DNA from: an uncultured Flavobacteriales bacterium
Lineage (GTDB): Bacteria; Bacteroidota; Bacteroidia; Palsa-965
Direction: 5' to 3'
Assembly (NCBI GenBank): GCA_903873905.1
Contig: CAIQQJ010000161.1
Coordinates: forward strand, 1 to 50,091
Length of the DNA: 50,091 nt
Part shown: positions 24,677 through 33,246 of the stretch, piece by piece
Position numbering within the stretch: the first letter of the stretch is position 1
Layout: every line of letters begins with the position of its first letter
The notes under the pieces: generated by a model
Told to the model about the DNA's origin: nothing
The model's database searches: none
Seen by the model: only the letters and a program-made list of their open reading frames with translations
Translations under genes and position numbers: made by a program

Positions 24677-24813
24677 TTATGCTTCGATACTTTCATTCCC
24701 GAAAGCTTTCGGGAATGAAAACTCAGCATAACAATAAAAAAGTCGCCACTTCAAAACGCATAACGTCCCGACTCTCTTTTGTTTCCTAAAGTGAGTCGGG
24801 ACGTCTGCATTTT
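24534..24813. repeat. Array of strong inverted repeats, possible structured RNA or mobile repeat
   Basis: In order: TCGAAGAGC/GCTCTTCGA (24534-24542, 24579-24587) enclosing TGACC/GGTCA; CGGG-TTGGTC/GACCAACCCG (24599-24609, 24643-24652) enclosing GCGG/CCGC; TTGAAG-GGCG/CGCC-CTTCAA (24663-24673, 24744-24754) enclosing GTTATGC/GCATAAC (24676-24682, 24726-24732), which in turn enclose a perfect 30-bp palindrome (24691-24720, centre AAAGCTTT). Last is ACGTCCCGACTC/GAGTCGGGACGT (24763-24774, 24793-24804), whose arms extend imperfectly to AAAA/TTTT. The region is GC-richer than its surroundings. Confidence 0.7.
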
Positions 24814-24875
24814 GTCTATTATTGCCCCTTGTTCTCGCAATACTATTTCAATTTCATTTTTTCGAATACCTTAAT

Positions 24876-25067
24876 ATGAAACAAGTAAATTTCATCCTGA
24901 TACTGGCGATAGCAACACTTTCATTTGGCTGTCCTGCAAATAAGACAGAAAATCCAGAGACAAGCAATAAGGATACGGTTAAACTTGCGGATTCCATGAT
25001 GCCGCCACCTCCTCCACCAATACCTCCTCCACCACCAGTACCCAAAATAGACTGGAAACAAAAATAA
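24876..25067 (+). CDS. Small proline-rich lipoprotein
   Basis: The 63-residue protein starts at the ATG at 24876; an upstream ATG at 24822 would bury the signal peptide. The lipoprotein signal ends TLSFGC (Cys19). The mature part has a polar linker and a run of prolines in two blocks (PPPPPP-I-PPPPP), ending PKIDWKQK. Polyproline tails may span or pack against the cell wall. It lies before the convergent PorE-like gene. Function unknown. Confidence 0.65.
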   Translation: MKQVNFILILAIATLSFGCPANKTENPETSNKDTVKLADSMMPPPPPPIPPPPPVPKIDWKQK

Positions 25068-25131
25068 AATTCAAAGTATGTAGATAGAGGAAAAGGTAAT
25101 TCTGTTCGGGTAAGGATTTATTGAAAACAAA

Positions 25132-27171
25132 CTACTGTTGCACCAACACAAACTCTGTCCTTCTGTTCTTCGCTCTTCCTTCTTCCGTTGAATTTTCTGC
25201 AATCGGTTTGGATGAGCCGTATCCTTTTGATCCGGTGATTTGACTTTTGGAAACTCCGAATTTTATAAGCGCTTCGTAAACTGAATAAGCCCTTTCATTA
25301 GACAAACTCATATTCGCACCTGCATCGCCCACATTATCGGTGTGTCCGCAAATTTCTATTTTCATATTCGGATGTTCCTTCAGATATCCAGCGAATTCCT
25401 CCAATACAACCATCGATTCCGGTTCGAGAACGGCGGCGTTGGTTGCAAAATTAATGTCGTGAATGGTATAGGCTGAACCTTCCTTCAATTTCCCAATATT
25501 CATTGGCTGAACAGCAACTGAAACAGTTTTGAAATCCTGTTTCGTGGAAAAAATCTGAGAATTAAATGCTGCGCTGTCTTTCTTCACTGAAATCACGTAA
25601 TCGTTTTTCTTTTCCACTCTCACAGCCGCGGCAAAACTTCCCATGATGGTGTCAACAACGGCAAAAGATTTTTTCTTGGTCTGAACATTTTTCACTTCAA
25701 CCGTTGTTGCTCCTGTGAGTGGATTTCCATATTCATCTTTCAAATCACCCTTTAAGATAACAGTGGCTTCAGGACGCGCTTCCTTGTAAAGTTCAAATTG
25801 ATAAACATCGTAACCTCCAATACTTCCAGGCAATTGACTATTGGAAGAGAAAAAGCCTATTGTTCCATCAGTGCTAACAAAAAAACCAAGATCATCGCCA
25901 GTTGTATTAATAGGCAACCCTAAATTTACCGGCTCCTGCCAATTATCTTTCGCATCGAGACGGGAATAAAAAATATCATAACCACCAACACCGGGATGAC
26001 CATCGGAAGAAAAATAAAGTGTTTGGGAATCGGAATGAATGAAAGGCGATTTCTCGTTACCCGCTGTATTGATTTTCGGACCAAGATTCGTTGGCACTTG
26101 CCATTCACCATCAGGCCCTTTTGTTGTCATCCAAATATCAATTCCACCTTGCCCACCAGGACGATTACTCGCGAAATAAAGAATTGTTCCATCACCGGAA
26201 ATTGTAGGTTGGGAATCCCAATAAATTGGATCATTTACTTTTTCACCAATGGAACGGATGGGCGTCCAAGAACCGTCATTGCAATCAGCTGTATAAATAT
26301 CTGTATTCGGACCATCAGGTCCATCTTTTGAAATGGTATAAAAAAGATGCTTGTTGTCGATGGTCAAAGTTGCCGCACCTTCATTTGGATTTCTGTTGAA
26401 AGGATCATCCATGAATTCCCCTTTGTCAAATTCCCCATTCGCCTGCATTTTGCTCATGGTAAAAACCTCTGCAGTTTGAGAAGTTTGCCACACACGATCA
26501 ACTTGACTGACAGGCACACGACGAATGTATAATGCTTCCGTATTATCAGGAGTGATGATGGCAAGATATTCATCCTGCTTTGTGCAAATTCCTTTGACCG
26601 TACTTGGCGCAAAAGGTCGTGGATGATTTTTTATATCCACATAAAATTTCGCCCATCTCAACATTTCAGTTGCTTGTCCGGAATTGAATTCATAATTCGC
26701 TCCCAATTTTTTTGGATCATCCGTATCATAATTCAAATATTTCGTGAGATAGGTAACTGCATCAGGATAATTTTCAACCAGATAATATTGCGTCCCCAAC
26801 CAATAAAAAGGCTCCGCTCCTATTTTCGGACAATTATCAACAGCAGCTTTTAGAAATTTTATAGCAGCGGGGTATTGTCCTTCATTTCCATCCGCTTTTG
26901 CTTTGGTCATTATCATTTTCGCCATTGCCAAATTTGCTTCCGCCCATGTTGGCTCAGCAGCAAGAGCTTCTTCTAGAAAACCTTTTCGTTCATCCCAATT
27001 ATATTTTTTTCTGTCTTTTGATTTTTCAAAATCCTTCTGTGCATCTGCATTATCGATGGTTTGACAATCACTGTTGGATGCGTTTTTGTCGTCATCCTGT
27101 GCAGCAAGAGAAATCGGTCCCAAGAAAAAACCTGAGATAATGAGAAGCTGAAAAAATAATTTCGTTTTCAT
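25132..27171 (-). CDS. PorE-like protein: TPR, PD40 propeller, regulatory beta domain, OmpA
   Basis: The 679-residue protein has a signal peptide (about 1-24) and TPR helices (about 45-190). PD40 propeller repeats follow (about 265-465: GDGTILYFASNRPGGQGGID, SQTLYFSSDGHPGVGGYDIF). Next come a CarboxypepD-regulatory-like domain (about 475-560) and an OmpA C-terminal domain (about 570-679) with the peptidoglycan-binding words IEICGHTDNVGDAGANMSLS and NRRTEFVLVQQ. This domain order is that of PorE of the type IX secretion system. P. gingivalis PorE is a lipoprotein; here no lipobox Cys is seen. Such proteins have many paralogues, so the exact role is not certain. Confidence 0.85.
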   Translation of the reverse strand: MKTKLFFQLLIISGFFLGPISLAAQDDDKNASNSDCQTIDNADAQKDFEKSKDRKKYNWDERKGFLEEALAAEPTWAEANLAMAKMIMTKAKADGNEGQYPAAIKFLKAAVDNCPKIGAEPFYWLGTQYYLVENYPDAVTYLTKYLNYDTDDPKKLGANYEFNSGQATEMLRWAKFYVDIKNHPRPFAPSTVKGICTKQDEYLAIITPDNTEALYIRRVPVSQVDRVWQTSQTAEVFTMSKMQANGEFDKGEFMDDPFNRNPNEGAATLTIDNKHLFYTISKDGPDGPNTDIYTADCNDGSWTPIRSIGEKVNDPIYWDSQPTISGDGTILYFASNRPGGQGGIDIWMTTKGPDGEWQVPTNLGPKINTAGNEKSPFIHSDSQTLYFSSDGHPGVGGYDIFYSRLDAKDNWQEPVNLGLPINTTGDDLGFFVSTDGTIGFFSSNSQLPGSIGGYDVYQFELYKEARPEATVILKGDLKDEYGNPLTGATTVEVKNVQTKKKSFAVVDTIMGSFAAAVRVEKKNDYVISVKKDSAAFNSQIFSTKQDFKTVSVAVQPMNIGKLKEGSAYTIHDINFATNAAVLEPESMVVLEEFAGYLKEHPNMKIEICGHTDNVGDAGANMSLSNERAYSVYEALIKFGVSKSQITGSKGYGSSKPIAENSTEEGRAKNRRTEFVLVQQ

Positions 27172-27215
27172 TCGAGCAATTCTATTATTCTATAACGAAT
27201 CCTGTGCCAAGATTA

Positions 27216-27310
27216 GTATTTAGTGTTTAGTTTTTAGTTCAGAGAATGAATTTTGGAACTATCTCCGAACTAAAAACTCCTAACTGCTAACTCTACTCCT
27301 AACTCCTAAT
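27216..27310. repeat. CTAACTC heptamer repeat with inverted AGTTTTTAGTTC arms
   Basis: AGTTTTTAGTTC (27229-27240) is the exact inverse of GAACTAAAAACT (27267-27278). CTAACTG/CTAACTC/CTAAT words continue to about 27310, and the last one supplies the TAG stop (minus strand, 27308 to 27306) of the AsmA-like gene. The 12-nt arm word also occurs at 48461 and 48564. Confidence 0.7.
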
Positions 27311-30134
27311 GGCATTTCGCATCATGATCGGCTTGTGCTTTTGTATTTGCATCCAATTCTACTTTATCAGCTTTTGCTTTTGCTTGCTTATTTTCATCAA
27401 TCGCTTTTTTGCGAGCGGCATCTGCCAATTTTTTATTTGCAATTTTTTGAATCGGATTGTTTGAACTGTTTTCAAGTTTTGTTGCATTATCATTGGCAAC
27501 TTTCAGTCCGTCGTCAGCAAGTTTATAGGCAGCAACTTTGGTATTGGCAGCTGTTATTTTCGCAGCATCCAATTGTTTTTGAGCTTCCTCACAAGCTTTA
27601 TTGGTGGCATTGGTGATTGTATTTTTTATAATTGCCTTTGCCGTATCCACAACAACATTTTTCAATTGATCAGCAAGATTTACTCCTGCTTCTTTCAAAT
27701 TTGTTTTTACTGTTGGATTTGTAACTGTTCCGCCAAATAAGGCCTGCACATTCACAACATCGCCCAATTTTACAGGAATTCCTTTTGCTGTTGCGGAAGA
27801 AAGCATTCCGTTCAATGCAGCATTTGCAGGACCGAATTCATCACGCGGAATGGCCATATCCATAATGTAATTTATAGATTGGTCAACTCCGGTAGAACCA
27901 CCCATTTTACCAGAAGATTTCCCAACATTAAAATCAAATGGATCAGAAGAGACACGACCGTTTTCGATTTTAAAACTGATTTGTTTGATATCGGAAATCA
28001 TAACTTTTTTGAATTTGTTCAACTTCAAAGCATCATCCAATTTATTCAAGGGTTCGAAACCGGCAATCTCAACTTGTTTAGTACTCAATGTTCCTTTTCC
28101 ATTGACAGTGGTAACAATCGGCATCATGTCGTGACCGAGATCACTTGAATAATTCATCTTCGTGGAAAACTTTCCTTTCGAATATTTTGAAACCGGTGCA
28201 AGTTTCTGAATGGTATTGAATGTTTTAAACGTTTGCTGAATATCAAAATCTGTAATATCAAGAGTGAAATTCACTTTGGGAACCATCACATTTGCCGTTG
28301 AATAATTTCCATTCATAGCCATGCTACCTCCCATCAAATTCATTTTCAAATTGCGAATGTCAACCGTTTTGTCTTTTAACACAACCATTCCTGAAACATT
28401 ATCCATATTGATGTCCGTGTAAATCAATTTCTTTATCGTGGAGTTCAATGTGAAATCAATATTTCCAGGAACTTCAATCACCACCATTGCAGAAGTGTCA
28501 GGAGTTGCGGTGGCTGCTGTTGTACCATCACCCATGAACTGATTTAAATCCATCAAGGCAGAAGTCATATTGAAAGTTCCACGCAACAATGAATCCTTGA
28601 AAATATAATTCATCAAATTGTCAATTCTTCCATCGGCATGAATATCGTTCTTGCCAATTTTTCCATCGAATTTTGAAAGCGCCACATATTGCGGAGTAAA
28701 ACTCATATCCATTCCGGAAATGTTCACGTCATAAGGAAGATCTTTAGTTTTGTAAAGCATGTCAATAATGCCCACCGTTCCGCTGCACTGAAATTGATCG
28801 TATTGTGATTTTTCAATTTGCGACATGCGACCTTTCATTTTCACATCCGCATTTATTTTTCCATTCAGTTCGTCGCCTTTTTCCATTGGCATTACATCTT
28901 TCAATGTTGCCAAATCCAATTTGCATTTCAACCAACCATCCATATTCGCATCGGAAACAGGACTTGAAACGTGCAAGCCTGCATCAATTGGATTTCCTCC
29001 AAAATTGATGTGAAACGTTTTCAAATCAATTATTGTTTGATCCGTTACACCACTTGCATCATCGATTTTGCAATCAATATTTATTGCACTTACAGATTTC
29101 GGAACAGAAGGATATTGAAATGAACCTTCGGAGATTTGAAAATTCAAACCATAACCAGGCATCTTGTTTTGTTTTTCACTATACAAACCTTTTGCATAAC
29201 CGTCGAAAGCCAATTTGCCGGAAGTCTTCACGTTCGAAAAATCTTTTGTGTAGGCTCCTGGTATGAGCGAAAGAAAATTCTTGAATTCACTTTGTTTCGC
29301 CTTGAATTTCAAATCCATATTGTAATCGTCACCCGGCATTGCAAAAAAACCATCAAGGCCCAAACCAAGTTCATTGAGATTGAATTCATTTTCCTTGAAG
29401 GTAAATTTCCAATTCACCATGTCCATATCAATTTCCGCTTTCGCTACAGTTTTGACTTTATTCAAATAAGTCATTCCTCCATAGGTCAATGAAAATTGTT
29501 CAATATTCAAATCATTCTTCATGAGAAAATTATCCTGCGTAAAATCGCCGGCGAGTGCGTAAGTCATGTCACTTAAAATGGTTTTCATTCCAAGTGAAGC
29601 ATCGTCATAAACGATATAGGCATTGGTAATCGAAAGTTTCTTAAGCGTCAATTTATATTTTGTGGGTTCAGCTGGTGCTGCAGTAGTTGCAGATGGTTCC
29701 GATTTCACAATATCCCAATTTGCTTTTCCATCCGCCAAAACTCTTGCAAGAATTCGTGGTTTATCAAGTGAAATGGAATTGATTTTATATTGACTTCCAC
29801 TGATCACACTCATCAGATCAAGATCAATTTTCAATTCAGGCAAATTCGCCAAAGTATCTTTTGCAAAAGCTCCTTTACCAATAACCTTAACGTTATCAAC
29901 GGTCAAACGAAAATCAGGAAATGTACTGAGAAGAGATAAATCGAAATTTCCAAATGTGACAGTTGCGTCAAGTTTCTTATTCACCTCCTCTTTCGCCATC
30001 GCAATTAATTTATCCTTGAAAATAAAAGGAAGTGCAATCGCAACAATAATTAAAACAAGAAAAGTTATTCCCGTCCATTTCATGATTCGACGAGCAATAC
30101 TTTTTTTCTTTTTAGGGGCTTTTTCTACTGACAT
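27306..30134 (-). CDS. Large AsmA-like envelope protein
   Basis: The 942-residue protein has a cytoplasmic basic start (EKAPKKKKSIARRIMKW), one membrane helix (about 20-40) and a long periplasmic part. The AsmA signature follows the helix (KEEVNKKLDATVTFGNFDLSLLSTFPDFRLTVDNVKV), then ISGSQYKINSISLDKPRIL. A DUF-type AsmA C-terminal region lies near 600-800 (MNLMGGSMAMNGNYSTANV). The last ~100 residues are a Lys/Ala/Asp-rich coiled coil. AsmA-like proteins are long beta-groove proteins thought to move lipids between membranes. The charged tail is unusual. A TATCTTTG -7 box (minus strand, 30166 to 30159) precedes it. Confidence 0.82.
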   Translation of the reverse strand: MSVEKAPKKKKSIARRIMKWTGITFLVLIIVAIALPFIFKDKLIAMAKEEVNKKLDATVTFGNFDLSLLSTFPDFRLTVDNVKVIGKGAFAKDTLANLPELKIDLDLMSVISGSQYKINSISLDKPRILARVLADGKANWDIVKSEPSATTAAPAEPTKYKLTLKKLSITNAYIVYDDASLGMKTILSDMTYALAGDFTQDNFLMKNDLNIEQFSLTYGGMTYLNKVKTVAKAEIDMDMVNWKFTFKENEFNLNELGLGLDGFFAMPGDDYNMDLKFKAKQSEFKNFLSLIPGAYTKDFSNVKTSGKLAFDGYAKGLYSEKQNKMPGYGLNFQISEGSFQYPSVPKSVSAINIDCKIDDASGVTDQTIIDLKTFHINFGGNPIDAGLHVSSPVSDANMDGWLKCKLDLATLKDVMPMEKGDELNGKINADVKMKGRMSQIEKSQYDQFQCSGTVGIIDMLYKTKDLPYDVNISGMDMSFTPQYVALSKFDGKIGKNDIHADGRIDNLMNYIFKDSLLRGTFNMTSALMDLNQFMGDGTTAATATPDTSAMVVIEVPGNIDFTLNSTIKKLIYTDINMDNVSGMVVLKDKTVDIRNLKMNLMGGSMAMNGNYSTANVMVPKVNFTLDITDFDIQQTFKTFNTIQKLAPVSKYSKGKFSTKMNYSSDLGHDMMPIVTTVNGKGTLSTKQVEIAGFEPLNKLDDALKLNKFKKVMISDIKQISFKIENGRVSSDPFDFNVGKSSGKMGGSTGVDQSINYIMDMAIPRDEFGPANAALNGMLSSATAKGIPVKLGDVVNVQALFGGTVTNPTVKTNLKEAGVNLADQLKNVVVDTAKAIIKNTITNATNKACEEAQKQLDAAKITAANTKVAAYKLADDGLKVANDNATKLENSSNNPIQKIANKKLADAARKKAIDENKQAKAKADKVELDANTKAQADHDAKCH

Positions 30135-30173
30135 AATTTGCTTTTAAATAATGTTATTCAAAGATAGGGATTG

Positions 30174-30237
30174 ATGTGTAGATTACAGATTACAAATGTG
30201 CAGATTACAGATTACAAGGTGTAGATTACAGATTTTG
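30174..30237. repeat. AGATTAC heptamer minisatellite
   Basis: The words GTGTAGATTACAGATTACAA and GTGCAGATTACAGATTACAA occur in tandem, followed by a partial third copy; each contains AGATTAC twice. It lies in the gap upstream of the AsmA-like gene, downstream of aroC. Confidence 0.75.
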
Positions 30238-30308
30238 ATTGGAGATGCACAAATGGAATGGAGTTCCCAAATGCACTTGTTAAAAAACCTTAATCTGCAA
30301 TTGAAAAT

Positions 30309-31403
30309 CTACACATTTGAAATCAATTGTGCTTTTTGACGCATTAGATGATCAACCAAAACAATAGCACACATTGCTTCTACAATTGGAACCGCGCGTG
30401 GCACTACGCAAGGATCATGTCTCCCGCGTCCAGTCATTTCCACAATTTGACCTTTTGAATTGACTGTTCTTTGTTTTTGAATGATGGTTGCAACGGGTTT
30501 GAATGCCACGCTGAAATAAATTTCTTCTCCATTGGAAATTCCACCTTGAATTCCTCCAGAACGATTTGTTGCTGTAATGATTTTTCTCTTTTCAGAACCT
30601 GGAATGAAAACATCATTGTGTTCAGACCCTCGCATTGCCGCACTTGAAAATCCAGAACCAAATTCAAAACCTTTTACTGCATTAATGCTCAACATTGCTT
30701 TTCCAAGATCAGCATGCAGCTTATCAAACACAGGCTCACCCATTCCAGCTGGAACATTTTTAGCAACACAACTTACAATTCCTCCAATGGTATCACCTTC
30801 CTTTCGAACTTTTTCAATGAGTGCTATCATTTCATTTGCAATCACTGCATCGGGACAACGCACAATATTTTTTTCTGTTTGAGAAAGATCCAGTTCAGAA
30901 TAGTTTTTTGTAATTCTGATTTCTCCGACTTGAGAAACATACGCGTTAATCGTAATTCCACTTCGAATCAAAATCAATTTTGCAATTGCACCTGCAACTA
31001 CACGTGCAACCGTTTCGCGCGCAGATGACCTTCCTCCGCCACGATGATCACGAAAACCATATTTCGCATCATAGGTAAAATCGGCATGAGAGGGGCGATA
31101 AATATCTTTCAATGCATCATAATCATTGGAATGTGCATCGGAATTTTTTACAATAAATCCAATCGGCGCTCCGGTTGATTTTCCTTCGAAAATTCCAGAA
31201 AGAAATTCCACTTCATCGTCCTCTTTTCTCTGTGTAACAATTTTCGATTGCCCAGGCCGACGACGTTTCATTTCGGAGCGGATAAATTCTGAATCGATAA
31301 TAATTCCAGAAGGACAACCATCAATAACACCACCAATGGCAGTGCCATGCGATTCACCAAAAGATGTTAAGCGAAATAAAATGCCGAATGAATTTCCTGC
31401 CAT
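30309..31403 (-). CDS. aroC: Chorismate synthase
   Basis: AroC converts 5-enolpyruvylshikimate-3-phosphate to chorismate, the last shikimate step, using reduced FMN. The 364-residue protein shows the family signatures [18 protein letters not shown] at the N terminus, RRPGQSK, the [19 protein letters not shown] block and [20 protein letters not shown] near the end. Length and start (MAGN) are canonical. A perfect TATTTTTG -7 element (minus strand, 31415 to 31408) ends only 4 nt before the ATG, so the mRNA may be leaderless. aroQ of the same pathway is far away (48013). Confidence 0.97.
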   Translation of the reverse strand: MAGNSFGILFRLTSFGESHGTAIGGVIDGCPSGIIIDSEFIRSEMKRRRPGQSKIVTQRKEDDEVEFLSGIFEGKSTGAPIGFIVKNSDAHSNDYDALKDIYRPSHADFTYDAKYGFRDHRGGGRSSARETVARVVAGAIAKLILIRSGITINAYVSQVGEIRITKNYSELDLSQTEKNIVRCPDAVIANEMIALIEKVRKEGDTIGGIVSCVAKNVPAGMGEPVFDKLHADLGKAMLSINAVKGFEFGSGFSSAAMRGSEHNDVFIPGSEKRKIITATNRSGGIQGGISNGEEIYFSVAFKPVATIIQKQRTVNSKGQIVEMTGRGRHDPCVVPRAVPIVEAMCAIVLVDHLMRQKAQLISNV

Positions 31404-31407
31404 GATG

Positions 31408-31415
31408 CAAAAATA
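31408..31415 (-). promoter_or_regulatory. -7 element abutting the aroC start codon
   Basis: The minus strand reads TATTTTTG, a full TAnnTTTG match, 4 nt before the canonical aroC ATG at 31403. Confidence 0.5.
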
Positions 31416-31490
31416 GGTACTTTCATGTTGCCCAACCGATGATTTCTGAGGAGCTTTTAAACCACTTGTATCTTAGGTTGCCTACTAATT

Positions 31491-32243
31491 ATGTTACCAA
31501 TTCAATGGCATAAGGTTCGAGTATTATTTGTTCTGCTTTTCAGTTTGCTCTTTTCAGTGAATTTATTTTCTCAGGATTCTCTTTCTGTTATCCCTAAAAA
31601 GAAAAACACGTACAAGCCCGCATTCGATTTCGATCAACGATTTTCATTCATTGCAAATAAAAAAATCAATATTTGGGGATATCGTGGAGGTGTTTTGGTG
31701 AATGAAAAATTCAAAGTGGGTTTCGGAGCCTATTTTTCAAAAGACAAATTCAAAAGTATTTCAATTGATTCGGGCGGAAGTCCAACATATTATGGTTTCC
31801 GAGATTTCTATTTTGGTACAGCCTATTTTGAACCTTTTATTTTTCGTTATAAATTTTTGGAATTCAGTCTCCCATTTGAAATTGGCGCAGGAAAATCAGT
31901 CTTCAAGGCTTTTGACAACAGCACCAATGCTCAAGTAAGTAGGGTTGCAAGATATTTTGTTCCAACAGGAGCGGGATTATCCCTGTCTTTCAAACTCCCT
32001 CCAATCGGAAGATTCAAACCGACTAGATGGTTTGGAATAAATTTCCTTGCCGGCTACAGGTACTGTATGTTTCAAGGACAATTGGAAAAACTTTTCCCTC
32101 AACGATTCGATACGGATTATAATGGAATGTTTTGGTCAGTAAGCGGGGCTCTTTTTCTTGACCGCGTTTCGGATGACTATAAGGTTTTTCATCATAAGAG
32201 AATGGCAAAAAAAGCAAACAAGAATTTGTCGTTTGTTTTTTGA
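31491..32243 (+). CDS. Predicted outer-membrane-type protein, unknown
   Basis: The 250-residue protein has a signal peptide (about 1-28, ending LFSVNLFSQ) and alternating aromatic/Gly strands typical of a small beta-barrel: NIWGYRGGVLVNEKFKVGFG, YYGFRDFYFGTAYFEPFIFR, LEFSLPFEIGAG and WFGINFLAGYRY. The C terminus is basic. It faces the gene at 32246 with only 2 bp between them. No named family was recognised. Confidence 0.7.
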   Translation: MLPIQWHKVRVLFVLLFSLLFSVNLFSQDSLSVIPKKKNTYKPAFDFDQRFSFIANKKINIWGYRGGVLVNEKFKVGFGAYFSKDKFKSISIDSGGSPTYYGFRDFYFGTAYFEPFIFRYKFLEFSLPFEIGAGKSVFKAFDNSTNAQVSRVARYFVPTGAGLSLSFKLPPIGRFKPTRWFGINFLAGYRYCMFQGQLEKLFPQRFDTDYNGMFWSVSGALFLDRVSDDYKVFHHKRMAKKANKNLSFVF

Positions 32244-32245
32244 AA

Positions 32246-33106
32246 TTATTTTTCCACTCCGTTTTTCTTTTTGCAATTTCCGAATCGATACACCAAATCA
32301 AATTGATTGATCAGGGAAGGGATGTTGAAATTGTATGAATTGTAATTTTCATGGATAAGTGCTGTTGCTGTCGTGTTGCGGCCAAAACTTTGCGCTCCCA
32401 TTAGATAAGCATCAAAGCCGGTTTGAGCAGATATCATCCAGTGAGAATTAAAGGCGTAGCGCGCACCAAAAAATGGACTAACACCAGCATACCATCCAAA
32501 ACTTCTTTGATGATCCAACTGAACAAAATTGCTCGTGAAAACATTTCCGAAATTGTCAGAAGATGATGTCCAATGACCATTCGGAGCAAGTGTTTGTTGA
32601 ACATTATACAAGGAATAACTTCCCGAATAAAATCCGCCAAGCAGATCGCAACCCCAAAACGTACTCCAACGTCCAACTTTTTTACTTCTCCATTCCAAAC
32701 CAACATTCAATTGCCATTTATTTTCCGGTGACCTTGCAAAAACATTTGCGATTCTGGAAGTATCTGTTGTGTTAAAATACCATGTGTCATATAAATTAGA
32801 ATTGGAAGTTCTCCTTTCCGGCCTGTACATTACACCAAAGCGCAAGGCCATACGTGGATTTTTTAGTACCCGTTTATAATAAAGCGAATACCTGGCTTCA
32901 GTGGTCTGATAACCGCCAAGCATGGAGGAGAAAACAGGAGCGGTATTGAGGTAAAATTCATTCCTTCCGGCTGGTATAATGGTATCTCTTTTTGAAGGCT
33001 CTGTTGATTTGAACGTCAATTTTTGATTTTTATGTTTTTCAGAAACTTCCTGCGCATTTGCTGAAAGAAAAATTAGTGAAGAGAGAAAAAGAAGGAAAGA
33101 TTTCAT
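32246..33106 (-). CDS. Predicted outer-membrane barrel protein, unknown
   Basis: The 286-residue protein has a signal peptide (MKSFLLFLSSLIFLSANAQ) and strand-like words with aromatic ends: YSLYYKRVLKNPRMALRFGV, KWQLNVGLEWRSKKVGRWST, RSFGWYAGVSPFFGARYAF and FDLVYRFGNCKKKNG. The pattern fits a surface-exposed or outer-membrane barrel. It is convergent with the other barrel-type gene. Function unknown. Confidence 0.7.
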   Translation of the reverse strand: MKSFLLFLSSLIFLSANAQEVSEKHKNQKLTFKSTEPSKRDTIIPAGRNEFYLNTAPVFSSMLGGYQTTEARYSLYYKRVLKNPRMALRFGVMYRPERRTSNSNLYDTWYFNTTDTSRIANVFARSPENKWQLNVGLEWRSKKVGRWSTFWGCDLLGGFYSGSYSLYNVQQTLAPNGHWTSSSDNFGNVFTSNFVQLDHQRSFGWYAGVSPFFGARYAFNSHWMISAQTGFDAYLMGAQSFGRNTTATALIHENYNSYNFNIPSLINQFDLVYRFGNCKKKNGVEK

Positions 33107-33163
33107 AAGAGGATTTTTCTTAAAGACGTGTTTCCTAAATAAGGTTGCCTTCCCAAATCAATT

Positions 33164-33229
33164 CATCACCCAATCCCCTCATCACTTAATCACTTAATCA
33201 CCTAATCTCCCAATTACCTCAATAACCTT
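33164..33229. repeat. ATCACTTA-type tandem repeat before hutI
   Basis: Words ATCACCCA, ATCACTTA (twice), ATCACCTA, ATCTCCCA and ATTACCTC follow each other with a period of about 8 nt. It fills the gap upstream of hutI, up to the -7 box. Confidence 0.6.
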
Positions 33230-33232
33230 ATT

Positions 33233-33240
33233 TATCTTTA
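33233..33240 (+). promoter_or_regulatory. -7-like element abutting the hutI start
   Basis: TATCTTTA (one mismatch to TAnnTTTG) ends 6 nt before the ATG at 33247, as in murQ and aroC. Confidence 0.4.
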
Positions 33241-33246
33241 CACCCC

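Noticed and set aside
24676-24813. Integron attC site, suggested by GTTATGC and GCATAAC
   Set aside because: attC sites have RYYYAAC at the 5' end and GTTRRRY at the 3' end; here the order is reversed, GCATAAC does not fit RYYYAAC, and no integrase or cassette row is present.
23498-24813. Prophage or retron-type defence island around the S24 regulator
   Set aside because: There is no integrase, phage structural gene, reverse transcriptase or effector beside it; only a regulator and hairpins are seen.
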